This document shows, piece after piece, positions 16,071-24,232 of a DNA stretch of 44,402 bases. How positions within the stretch are numbered: the stretch's first letter is position 1; every line of letters starts with the position of its first letter. The translations under genes were made by a program, and so were the position numbers. The stretch is taken from positions 1 to 44,402 of the forward strand of contig JAHHRJ010000016.1 in the NCBI GenBank assembly GCA_020025885.1. Direction: 5' to 3'. Origin of the DNA: Butyricicoccus sp. Lineage in GTDB: Bacteria > Bacillota > Clostridia > Oscillospirales > Butyricicoccaceae. The notes beneath the pieces were generated by a model that saw nothing but the letters and a program-made list of their open reading frames with translations, ran no database searches and was not told where the DNA came from.

Positions 16071-17519
16071 ATGAAAAACATCTTGTTTGTCGCATCTGAA
16101 TGCGTTCCATTCATCAAAACCGGTGGTCTCGCCGATGTCGTCGGCGCACTCCCCAAGGCACTCGACCGCGAGGAATTCGACGTGCGTGTGATCATCCCAA
16201 ATTATATAGCGATTCCTGAACGATATCGCAATGAATTTGAGTACGTCTCCCATTTCTATATGGATCTGGGTGGTCTTGGCTCAGTCTATGTTGGCATCCT
16301 GCAACATCAAAAGGATGGCGTGACCTATTACTTCATCGATAACCAATATTACTTTGGCGGCGATAAACCCTATGGTGATATCCATTGGGACGTTGAAAAG
16401 TTCTGTTTCTTCTCAAAGGCAGTGCTCTCTGTGCTTCCGACGATCGGCTTCCACCCAGATGTCATCCACTGCAACGACTGGCAGACAGGCATTGTTCCAG
16501 TCTTCCTCCATACCCTATTTAAGGATAACCCATTCTATCACAACATCCGCACAGTGATGACCATTCACAATCTGCGTTTCCAAGGTGTTTGGGATATTCC
16601 CACGATGAAACTCTACACAGGGCTGCCAGATTGGGTCTTTACACCGGATCGCATGGAGTATAACGGGGATGCCAACATGCTCAAGGGCGGTCTGGTGTAT
16701 GCTGACCAGATCACCACCGTATCTCAGACGTACGCAGGCGAGATCCAGTGTGCATTCTACGGTGAAGGTCTGGACGGTCTGCTGCATGCCAAGCATGATA
16801 CCCTGTCTGGTATCATCAACGGTATCGACTACGAAATCTATAATCCGGCAACCGATCCGGATATTTCCACCCATTATACCACCCAGAACTATCTCAAGGG
16901 CAAGACAGCAAACAAGCTGGCGCTGCAAAAGGAACTCGGTCTGCCCGAAGATTCTCACACTATGCTGATCGCCATGGTGTCACGCCTGACTGACCAAAAG
17001 GGTCTTGACCTTGTTAACTGGATCATTGGACGGCTTGTAGAGTCCAACATACAGCTTGTCGTTGTTGGCACAGGCGATGCACGCTACGAAGGACTGTTCC
17101 GCCACATGCAGGAGGTTGCACCCGATCGCGTGCGTGCATACATCGCATTCAATGAGCACTTTGCACACAAGGTTTATGCAGGTGCAGACGCATTGCTGAT
17201 GCCCTCCCTGTTTGAGCCATGCGGCTTGACCCAGCTGATTTCTCTGCGATATGGCACAGTGCCCATCGTGCGCGAAACCGGCGGTCTGCGTGATACTGTT
17301 GAGCCGTATAATGAATTTGAGAACCTTGGTACCGGTTTCTCCTTCTGCAACTACAATGCCGATGAAATGCTCTCCACAATCTATTACGCCGAGCAGACAT
17401 ACTATGAAAACCGCAAGGCATGGAATGCGATCGTCAAGCGCGGCATGCAGCAAGACTTCTCTTGGAGCACTTCCGCGAAAAAATACGAAGCACTCTATGA
17501 ACAGCTCTGTATGCTTTAA
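16071..17519 (+). CDS. glgA: Glycogen synthase (ADP-glucose glucosyltransferase)
   Basis: This GT5 enzyme extends alpha-1,4-glucan from ADP-glucose. The 482-residue length is typical. The N-terminal KTGGLADVVGALPKAL binds ADP-glucose; HCNDWQTGIVPVFL, MTIHNLRFQGVW and the C-terminal FEPCGLTQLISLRYGT and VRETGGLRDTV complete the family set. The GT-B fold is intact. GGAGG lies nine bases before ATG. The gene stands alone with its own promoter and terminator; no glgB, glgC, glgD or glgP is nearby, unlike the common glycogen operon. Confidence 0.96.
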   Translation: MKNILFVASECVPFIKTGGLADVVGALPKALDREEFDVRVIIPNYIAIPERYRNEFEYVSHFYMDLGGLGSVYVGILQHQKDGVTYYFIDNQYYFGGDKPYGDIHWDVEKFCFFSKAVLSVLPTIGFHPDVIHCNDWQTGIVPVFLHTLFKDNPFYHNIRTVMTIHNLRFQGVWDIPTMKLYTGLPDWVFTPDRMEYNGDANMLKGGLVYADQITTVSQTYAGEIQCAFYGEGLDGLLHAKHDTLSGIINGIDYEIYNPATDPDISTHYTTQNYLKGKTANKLALQKELGLPEDSHTMLIAMVSRLTDQKGLDLVNWIIGRLVESNIQLVVVGTGDARYEGLFRHMQEVAPDRVRAYIAFNEHFAHKVYAGADALLMPSLFEPCGLTQLISLRYGTVPIVRETGGLRDTVEPYNEFENLGTGFSFCNYNADEMLSTIYYAEQTYYENRKAWNAIVKRGMQQDFSWSTSAKKYEALYEQLCML

Positions 17520-17541
17520 TTTTGTATATTATCTTATTGCC

Positions 17542-17576
17542 AAAAGCTGGGATCTTCCCAGCTTTTGTATTTTTTA
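17542..17576 (+). terminator. Intrinsic terminator of glgA
   Basis: AAAAGCTGGGA and TCCCAGCTTTT pair perfectly over eleven bases with loop TCT, followed by GTATTTTTT, 22 bases after the glgA stop. Confidence 0.92.
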
Positions 17577-17583
17577 GAATATT

Positions 17584-17752
17584 TTAAGGCAACACCGCAC
17601 AATGTCATCTACGGCGCTTTGCGAAAATTTCGCGCCATAAATTCGTTGTGAATCCTTGAAATCCATCAAGGATTCCTGCGGATTCACGCCTTTTTCTGAT
17701 GAGGAATTTTTCCGAAAATCGCTCTTGCTGAATTATGCGGTATTGCCTTAAT
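17584..17752 (-). mobile_element. MITE-like palindromic element, copy 2 (inverted)
   Basis: Its reverse complement matches the element at 11676-11842 with about three differences, for example CCTCATC versus TCTCGTC and GCCGTAG versus GCCGCAG. This copy keeps fully symmetric ends, TTAAGGCAA and TTGCCTTAA. It lies between the glgA terminator and the promoter of the export operon. The two copies in inverse orientation enclose the two-component/PPTase and glgA genes and could support inversion of that 6-kb segment. Confidence 0.85.
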
Positions 17753-17859
17753 TGTATAATGAATGTGTCTTATCTTCTTTGCCCATCTCAGCAAAAAGTT
17801 CTTATGATTTCTGTAACCTTATATTGTCAAAAAACGTCATTACAATATAGTTACCAAAC

Positions 17860-17888
17860 TTGACAACCGTACTTTCTACTCGTATACT
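17860..17888 (+). promoter_or_regulatory. Consensus promoter of the MacAB-SLH operon
   Basis: TTGACA (17860-17865) and TATACT (17883-17888) are separated by exactly 17 bases. The leader to the first start codon is about 70 bases with AGAGGAGAG as ribosome site. Confidence 0.88.
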
Positions 17889-17965
17889 GTGACTGTACTA
17901 TACTCACTCATACAGTTGACCGTGCAGAGTTCAACAAGAGTAAAACAACGAGAGGAGAGCAACCT

Positions 17966-19822
17966 ATGCCAACATTGGATAAGACACCGGTAGAAAACGC
18001 TCCGGAACCTGTCGATACCGAAAAAATCCCCCCTGCACAGCAATCCACAGAGGAGTCAGCCGCGCCAAATCTTGTGCGCAACCGCTATGCAGACACCATG
18101 AACAAGCCCAAAAAGCGTCTGCCCAAGCCGATACGAATTCTTTTCTGGATCATCCTTCTTGCAGCAGTCCTGACTGGTGGACTTTATCTGGTCAAGAAGT
18201 CCAAAGAGACGTCTGCCAACACTACGGTTAAGACTGCTGTTGCACAGCGCGGTTTCCTAGAGACCTATGTAGAAGGTGACGGTCGCACTGCGGCAAAGAC
18301 CCGCGCAGAACTTGCCAAGGATATCAAGGGCAAAGTGCTGAAAGTCAATGTCACCACAGGTGATACCGTGAAAGCGGGTCAAGTCCTTATGACCATCGAC
18401 CCAACCGACACACGCAAAGAACTGGAAGAAGCACAGACCGCCCTAAATGAAGCACAAAAGGGTGTGACCGCGGCAAACAAAACCCTCGCAAACCTTGCTG
18501 TCACTGCACCATTTACGGGTCGTCTGCTCCCTCCGGGTGAGGTTGTAGGCGGTTCGGATGCGCCAAGTGCACCGCCAAGCGGAGAGGGCAAAGCTGTTTC
18601 TTCGTCCGACACCGAAGAAGTGAAGATTCAAGCGGGCGAAGATGTTGCCGCCGGCACAGTCCTCGGCACACTCGTCGATGACACTAATATGCGCCTGGAA
18701 CTCTATTACAGCTATGCGTATATTGATCAGCTCAAAGTTGGTGCTGCTGCAACCATTTCCATCCCGCAGACCATGGGCACAGTGACTGGTAAGGTAGAAA
18801 AGATCGATCGAATCGAGAAGATCTCTGACGAAGGCAGCCGTCTGTTCCGTGCCACCATTTCTTTTATAAACCCCGGCACCCTCAAAGCTGGTATGGCGGC
18901 CACTGCAACCGTCACCACCGAAGGACTCAACATCGCGCCAACCGATTCCGGCAAACTGGCATACGGCCGTGAAATTCAGCTGACTACCAAGGCAGCTGGC
19001 AAGGCAAGCAGTGCATGTGCACCAAGCTATCAGAAGTTCTCTGCTGGACAGACCATCCTGCGCCTGACCAGCGAAGAAGCAACCACTGCACTCAACACAG
19101 CACAGCAGCTCATCAAGAGCCGTCAGCAGACCGTTGCTGAGCTGACCGAGCGCATTAAGCAGTGCACCGTTACCTCCCCAATCGATGGTGTTGTCATGTC
19201 CATGAACGCCATAGAGGGTGAAGACCTCACCGGCACGACTGTTCCCTGTGTTGTTGCCGATACCGATAATATTATTATCAACGCTAACATTTCTATGAGC
19301 GATGTCTCTCATGTACAGGTGGGACAGTCTGCGACCATTACTATGGAGCTTGGCACAGAATCTATGGTCTTCCAAGGCACTGTCCAGTCTGTTGCACTGG
19401 AAGCAAACAAGGGCGACAACAACAGCCAAGGCTCTATGCCGCTCTTCCCAGCTGTCATCTCCGTCGAACCAGTCGAGGGTCAGACCTTGCGTCCTGATTT
19501 CTCTGTCAACTATCGCATTACCACCGCACAGGCAGAAGACTGCATTACCATTCCATCCTCTGCCGTAGTCAACACCGCAGATGGCGTGGCTGTCTTTGTA
19601 AAGCCAGCTGAGGGACAGTCCTTTGAGAATGCACTTCCGCTGCCAGAAGGTTCTGATGTTCCAGAAGACTTTGTGCTCATTCCGATTGAAACTGGTCTTG
19701 CCGATTCCGAAAACACAGAAGTCACCTCCGGCATTGAAGAAGGCACAACCGTTCTGCTCGCAGGTCCACAGGATCTCTACAACATGGACAATGAAGGCGG
19801 CATCTCCGTTGCTGTTGGTTAA
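17966..19822 (+). CDS. MacA/HlyD-type membrane fusion protein, internally duplicated
   Basis: A 618-residue adaptor for the ABC exporter encoded next. After an acidic, Pro-rich cytoplasmic N terminus, one membrane helix lies at about 51-70 (RILFWIILLAAVLTGGLYLV). The extracellular part seems to hold two adaptor units. The first has a lipoyl half-motif (KVLKVNVTTGDTVKAGQVL), a helical hairpin, LAVTAPFTGRLL and a beta-barrel with LKVGAAATISI. The second has FSAGQTILRLTSEE, a second hairpin, CTVTSPIDGVVM and a barrel with VQVGQSATITM, ending in ITIPSSAVV. Normal MacA is near 370 residues. It starts a four-gene operon; the next gene begins 14 bases after its stop with GGGAGG before it. Confidence 0.87.
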   Translation: MPTLDKTPVENAPEPVDTEKIPPAQQSTEESAAPNLVRNRYADTMNKPKKRLPKPIRILFWIILLAAVLTGGLYLVKKSKETSANTTVKTAVAQRGFLETYVEGDGRTAAKTRAELAKDIKGKVLKVNVTTGDTVKAGQVLMTIDPTDTRKELEEAQTALNEAQKGVTAANKTLANLAVTAPFTGRLLPPGEVVGGSDAPSAPPSGEGKAVSSSDTEEVKIQAGEDVAAGTVLGTLVDDTNMRLELYYSYAYIDQLKVGAAATISIPQTMGTVTGKVEKIDRIEKISDEGSRLFRATISFINPGTLKAGMAATATVTTEGLNIAPTDSGKLAYGREIQLTTKAAGKASSACAPSYQKFSAGQTILRLTSEEATTALNTAQQLIKSRQQTVAELTERIKQCTVTSPIDGVVMSMNAIEGEDLTGTTVPCVVADTDNIIINANISMSDVSHVQVGQSATITMELGTESMVFQGTVQSVALEANKGDNNSQGSMPLFPAVISVEPVEGQTLRPDFSVNYRITTAQAEDCITIPSSAVVNTADGVAVFVKPAEGQSFENALPLPEGSDVPEDFVLIPIETGLADSENTEVTSGIEEGTTVLLAGPQDLYNMDNEGGISVAVG

Positions 19823-19836
19823 GGGAGGACGATTTT

Positions 19837-20589
19837 ATGTTCTTCTACAAACAAGAACCTGCTGCTCCTGCAACTGGTGATGCATCGCTCTTGATTGATG
19901 TACAGCACCTCAGCAAAATCTACCACGAGGGCAAGGAAAACGAAGTACGTGCACTCGATGATATTTCCCTTGCCGTGCCGTGGGGACAATTCCTCTGTAT
20001 CCTTGGACAGTCCGGTTCTGGTAAATCTACCCTGATGAATATTCTGGGCTGTCTGGATATCCCTACTTACGGAATTTATCGGTTGGGTGGGCAGGCTGTC
20101 AGCGATATGAAGCCATCCACCCTGTCTGGTATTCGTAACCGTGAAATCGGCTTTATCTTTCAGGGCTTTAACCTCATCCCCACCCTGACCGCAATTGAAA
20201 ACGTGGAACTTCCGCTGATCTATCGTGGTATGCCACGTGCTGAACGCCGTGCGCTCTCCATCGCTGCACTGGAGCAGGTTGGGCTTGGGCATCGTCTTAA
20301 CCACCGCCCCTCTGAAATGTCAGGCGGTCAGCAGCAGCGTGTTGCAATCGCACGCGCGGTTGCGGCAAAGCCCCCAATCATCATGGCAGACGAACCAACC
20401 GGCAATCTGGACTCTGCCTCTGGACGCGAAATCATGGAGCAGCTTTCCGAACTCAATCGGGAGGGCACTTCCATTATTCTTATCACCCATGACAACCATC
20501 TGGCACAGATGGCAGAGCGCATTGTGACCATTCAAGACGGACACATTGTCTCTGATGCATCTGGACAAGGAGGACTGAACGGACAATGA
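19837..20589 (+). CDS. MacB/LolD-type ABC exporter ATPase
   Basis: A 250-residue ATPase subunit. Walker A is GQSGSGKST near 53-61, the Q loop in FIFQGFNLIPTLT, signature MSGGQQQRVAIARA, Walker B IIMADEPTG, and H loop ILITHD. The sequence FQGFNLIPTLTAIENVELP is typical of the LolD/MacB/FtsE class, whose members work by mechanotransmission rather than transport through the membrane. It overlaps the permease by ATGA, so the two subunits are made in step. Confidence 0.94.
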   Translation: MFFYKQEPAAPATGDASLLIDVQHLSKIYHEGKENEVRALDDISLAVPWGQFLCILGQSGSGKSTLMNILGCLDIPTYGIYRLGGQAVSDMKPSTLSGIRNREIGFIFQGFNLIPTLTAIENVELPLIYRGMPRAERRALSIAALEQVGLGHRLNHRPSEMSGGQQQRVAIARAVAAKPPIIMADEPTGNLDSASGREIMEQLSELNREGTSIILITHDNHLAQMAERIVTIQDGHIVSDASGQGGLNGQ

Positions 20590-21836
20590 ACTGGCTACAA
20601 ACCATTCGCATGGCATTCAAGTCGATTGCAAACAATAAAGTTCGCTCTTTTCTAACTATGCTTGGCATTATCATTGGCGTTGGTTCAGTTATTGCGCTGG
20701 TGGCATCCATTCAAGGTATAGCAACCCTGTCCCGCCTGCAGTTTGAAGCAAGGGGAACCAACCAGATCAGCATTTCCGGCTGGAACCTGAAATCCGCTGA
20801 CTGGACAGCACTGGAAAACGCACTCGATCATGATTTCAGTGATCGCATCAAGGGCTGGTCTCCACAAAGCCAATATTACGACTGGCAGTCCAAAGGCGTG
20901 CAGTACCGCGGCAAGTTACTCAGCAATGAGAAGTACCGCACCAACATTTATTTCGGCAACGAGAATTACAGCATGGTTACCAATCAGACGCTCGCCTTTG
21001 GCCGCGATATCTCTCCACTGGATATCAAATATTCTTCTCGCGTGTGTGTGATCGGCGATGCACTCCGCCGCTACTTTTTCGGTGCGATGAGCCCGATCGG
21101 TCAAAAAATCTACATCGGCGGCAAAAGTTTCGAGATTATTGGTGCTTATAAGCCCAAGTATGGTGGTAAGCTGAATTCAAAGGATCAGATGATCGTTCTG
21201 CCCTATACCCTCCAGCCTATGATGATGGAAGTCAGTCCCTTTGATGACCATGACTATTATATTCAGGCAAAAACCAAGGATGATATCCAACCACTTGTTG
21301 ATGCCATCAATCAGTTTATGGAGCCCCGAAAGGGAGGCAACGGATTCTTTGAATGTTCTTCCAATGCACAGTTCCAGGAGGAGTTGGAAGCCTCCAGCAA
21401 CCAGATGGCACTGCTCGGCGGTGGTGTTGCTGCGATTTCCCTGCTTGTTGGCGGCATCGGCATTATGAATATCATGCTTGTCTCTGTCACCGAGCGTACC
21501 CGCGAAATCGGTATCCGTATGGCAATTGGCGCGCGCCGGCGTGATATTATCGGGCAATTTCTGATCGAGTCCGCGGCAGTTTCCTGCTGTGGTGGACTCA
21601 TTGGCATTGCACTTGGCTGTTTTGGCTCTGCTACAATTGGTAATCTAATGCTTGCACAACAACTGAAAAATAGTTCTGGCTGGATGCCAGATGTTGAGCA
21701 GTTTACTGTTCTGCCCTCTGTGCCGCTTGTACTGGGTGCATTCCTATTCTCAGCCCTGCTTGGCATTATCTTTGGATTGTACCCTGCAAACAAAGCGGCA
21801 AAACTCCAGCCGGTCGATGCCCTCCGCACACAATGA
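20586..21836 (+). CDS. MacB-type FtsX-family permease
   Basis: A 416-residue permease with one helix at about 20-42 (FLTMLGIIIGVGSVIALVASI), a large extracellular domain (about 45-270) and three helices at the end, including LLVGGIGIMNIMLVSVTERTREIG, the hallmark of MacB/FtsX. The ATPase is a separate gene, as usual in Gram-positives. Its stop overlaps an ATG of the next frame, but the following gene more likely starts at 21857. Confidence 0.94.
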   Translation: MNWLQTIRMAFKSIANNKVRSFLTMLGIIIGVGSVIALVASIQGIATLSRLQFEARGTNQISISGWNLKSADWTALENALDHDFSDRIKGWSPQSQYYDWQSKGVQYRGKLLSNEKYRTNIYFGNENYSMVTNQTLAFGRDISPLDIKYSSRVCVIGDALRRYFFGAMSPIGQKIYIGGKSFEIIGAYKPKYGGKLNSKDQMIVLPYTLQPMMMEVSPFDDHDYYIQAKTKDDIQPLVDAINQFMEPRKGGNGFFECSSNAQFQEELEASSNQMALLGGGVAAISLLVGGIGIMNIMLVSVTERTREIGIRMAIGARRRDIIGQFLIESAAVSCCGGLIGIALGCFGSATIGNLMLAQQLKNSSGWMPDVEQFTVLPSVPLVLGAFLFSALLGIIFGLYPANKAAKLQPVDALRTQ

Positions 21837-21856
21837 TAAAAAAGGAGAAGATACGC

Positions 21857-24178
21857 ATGAAGAATCGTTCCTTTACCTGCCTATCGCTGTCGCTTGCCTT
21901 ACTGGCAAGCTCAGCGGGTGCAGTATTTAACGATATCCAAAATACAGACCTCGCACAGGCGGCTGCCTCCCTCAACGCGCTTGCGATCATGCAGGGCGAT
22001 GGTTCAGGCAACTTTGAGCCAAACCGCAATTTGACCCGCGCTGAGTTTACCAAGCTCGCTGCGACGTCACTCGGTCTTGCAGATGCGACTGCTTACCAGA
22101 GCTATACGCTGTTCCCTGATGTGCTCTATACTCATTGGGCATCTGGCTTTATTGCTGCAATGTCCAAATCCCCTGAGCTTGCCAAAAAGCAGATCATCCG
22201 CGGCAACCCAGATGGCACATTCACCCCAGAAAAGCCCGTCACCTACGGCGAAGCATGCACCATGCTGCTGCGTATGCTGGACTATACCACCGCAGACATT
22301 GGACCGATCTGGCCTTCCGACTACATCACCAAAGCGCAGTCTCTCCATATTACAGACGGTGCACAAAAACACGGCGAAAATGATCCCATCACGCGTGCAG
22401 ACGCAGCGGTTATGCTCCGCAATACCCTGCGCACCCCAACCAAGGGCGGCGAAAAACTGTATACCGCACTCTCTGGTTCTGCTCCTGTGGAAAACTCCAT
22501 TTTGCTTGCAACACCAGAGACTGACCCATCCATGAGCGCCGGACAGATTCGTTTTTATGAAAATGGGCAGATTGTGACGCGCCCGGGCGCAAACACACTG
22601 GACAGCACACTCATTGGATCGCGCGGCATCGTGCTATTTGATAAGACAGCAACCACCAAGGTACGCTCTTTCCTGCCCGAAGTCAGCCAGCGCGAAACCT
22701 ACAAGATTACCCGTGCAGAGCGTCAGCAGCTTGTCACTGTGGACGGCACCTCGATCGCGGTTGGACGCAAAGTTCCTGTCGTGGTCGGCGGCGAACTGCG
22801 CGATTATATCGAGGCTTGGTATGATATCCACGCAAACGATCAGGTTAGCCTGTACTATGACAAGGAACACAACATTGAACTCATTGCAATCGATACCGTA
22901 CTCTCCAGCGGCGAAAGCTATGTGTGGGGCATGGACAATTTCTCTCTGCCAAACGGCTATCGCATTGAGCGCAACGGCGTGACCATTGAGCGCGGTGACC
23001 TGAAAAAATACGATGTTGTCACCCTCAACCCAACCACACAGACCGCATTTGTCTCCAATTCACGCATTACTGGTCTTTATGAGGAGGCTTCCCCATCCTT
23101 CCGCTTCCCAGAAAAGATCAAGGTGCTTGGTACAGAGTTCCCTGTTTCCGAGAAAGCCGCCCCCAGCTTCGACAAGGCGCAGCTTGGTGAGCAGATCACT
23201 CTGCTGCTCGATGGCAACAACAATGTGCGTGCCGCAGTCCCAGGCAAGGAGCTTGCCTCCTCCATGCATGGTATCATCACGGCATCCACGGAGAAGGAAA
23301 TCACCGTGCAGCTCTTTAACGGCTTGACCGTAAAGGGTCCGCTCGAAAAGGCAGTTCCAAATCTTGCGGTTGGACAAATGATCAATCTGAATCAGGATCA
23401 GCGCGGCTTCTTCCGTGTACTGGAAAATACCCGTCCCGCAACCAATCCGGGTGACTGGATTGTATCGCGCGGCGTATTGGGCAGCAAGCCAGTTGCACCG
23501 GATGTACAGGTCTTTGAGCGCACTTCTAAGGGCGGTCCACTCTATCAGCTGAAGCCGGAAGAGATCGGCACAGATGTGATTTCTGGCAACAAGATCGAAA
23601 GCGTGATCACAGACCCATCTGGCACAGTCATTGCACTGGTCATCAATGATGCAACTGGAGAAAGCTGGATATGGGGTCTTGTAGAAGGCATCTCCGTAGT
23701 GCACTATGAGGAGCGCGGCGGCAACCAAGACAGCACCCCATCAAAGCCGGATGGCAAGGAATACGATGAAGTCTTGAAGATTCCGATTTATGATTATAAA
23801 ATCAAAATCACGACACTTATAGAGGGCAAGGAACAAAGCGTTGAAATCGATGTTGACGAGCAGGTAGAAGGCTTGACCGGCAAGCCGACCCCACTTGGTC
23901 TGCCGCGTGCAGCACTGAGCAACAGCGGCGAAATGAAGTTGACCTCCAAAAAGCCGATTCGCATTGGCGCAGTCACACTCTCTGACTTTGATGGTTATAC
24001 CAGCGTCAAGTATAACGGCGCGGTATGGCGCATTGCAAATGATGTTCCTGTTTGGAACAAACGCACCAACAGAATCATGACACTCCGTCAGGCAAAGGCA
24101 GACTTCAATGCATTTGAACTCTATGCCGATGATCCACTAGACAAGGGTGGACAAATCCGCATGATCGGTGTTTCCTAA
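21857..24178 (+). CDS. Exported SLH-domain protein of the MacAB-like operon
   Basis: A 773-residue wall-associated protein with a signal peptide (MKNRSFTCLSLSLALLASSAGA) and three SLH domains at about 25-190 (VFNDIQNTDLAQAAASLNAL, LFPDVLYTHWASGFIAAM, DYITKAQSLHIT). About 570 residues of mostly beta-rich sequence follow that I do not recognise, with repeated small-barrel-like pieces (KIKVLGTEFPVSE, GIITASTEKEITVQLFNG). The start is set by AAAGGAG nine bases before ATG 21857; an earlier ATG at 21833 lacks a ribosome site. Membership in the exporter operon suggests it acts with the adaptor at the wall, or is exported or assembled by it. This is inference. Confidence 0.85.
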   Translation: MKNRSFTCLSLSLALLASSAGAVFNDIQNTDLAQAAASLNALAIMQGDGSGNFEPNRNLTRAEFTKLAATSLGLADATAYQSYTLFPDVLYTHWASGFIAAMSKSPELAKKQIIRGNPDGTFTPEKPVTYGEACTMLLRMLDYTTADIGPIWPSDYITKAQSLHITDGAQKHGENDPITRADAAVMLRNTLRTPTKGGEKLYTALSGSAPVENSILLATPETDPSMSAGQIRFYENGQIVTRPGANTLDSTLIGSRGIVLFDKTATTKVRSFLPEVSQRETYKITRAERQQLVTVDGTSIAVGRKVPVVVGGELRDYIEAWYDIHANDQVSLYYDKEHNIELIAIDTVLSSGESYVWGMDNFSLPNGYRIERNGVTIERGDLKKYDVVTLNPTTQTAFVSNSRITGLYEEASPSFRFPEKIKVLGTEFPVSEKAAPSFDKAQLGEQITLLLDGNNNVRAAVPGKELASSMHGIITASTEKEITVQLFNGLTVKGPLEKAVPNLAVGQMINLNQDQRGFFRVLENTRPATNPGDWIVSRGVLGSKPVAPDVQVFERTSKGGPLYQLKPEEIGTDVISGNKIESVITDPSGTVIALVINDATGESWIWGLVEGISVVHYEERGGNQDSTPSKPDGKEYDEVLKIPIYDYKIKITTLIEGKEQSVEIDVDEQVEGLTGKPTPLGLPRAALSNSGEMKLTSKKPIRIGAVTLSDFDGYTSVKYNGAVWRIANDVPVWNKRTNRIMTLRQAKADFNAFELYADDPLDKGGQIRMIGVS

Positions 24179-24182
24179 ACGT

Positions 24183-24221
24183 AAAAAAACTGGAGTCTCC
24201 CAAAGACTCCAGTTTTTTTAT
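24183..24221. terminator. Bidirectional intrinsic terminator
   Basis: AAAAACTGGAGTC and GACTCCAGTTTTT pair perfectly around TCCCAAA, with A-run before and T-run after. It serves the SLH gene from the left and the Na/Pi symporter gene from the right. Confidence 0.93.
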
Positions 24222-24232
24222 ATGTTATTTGA

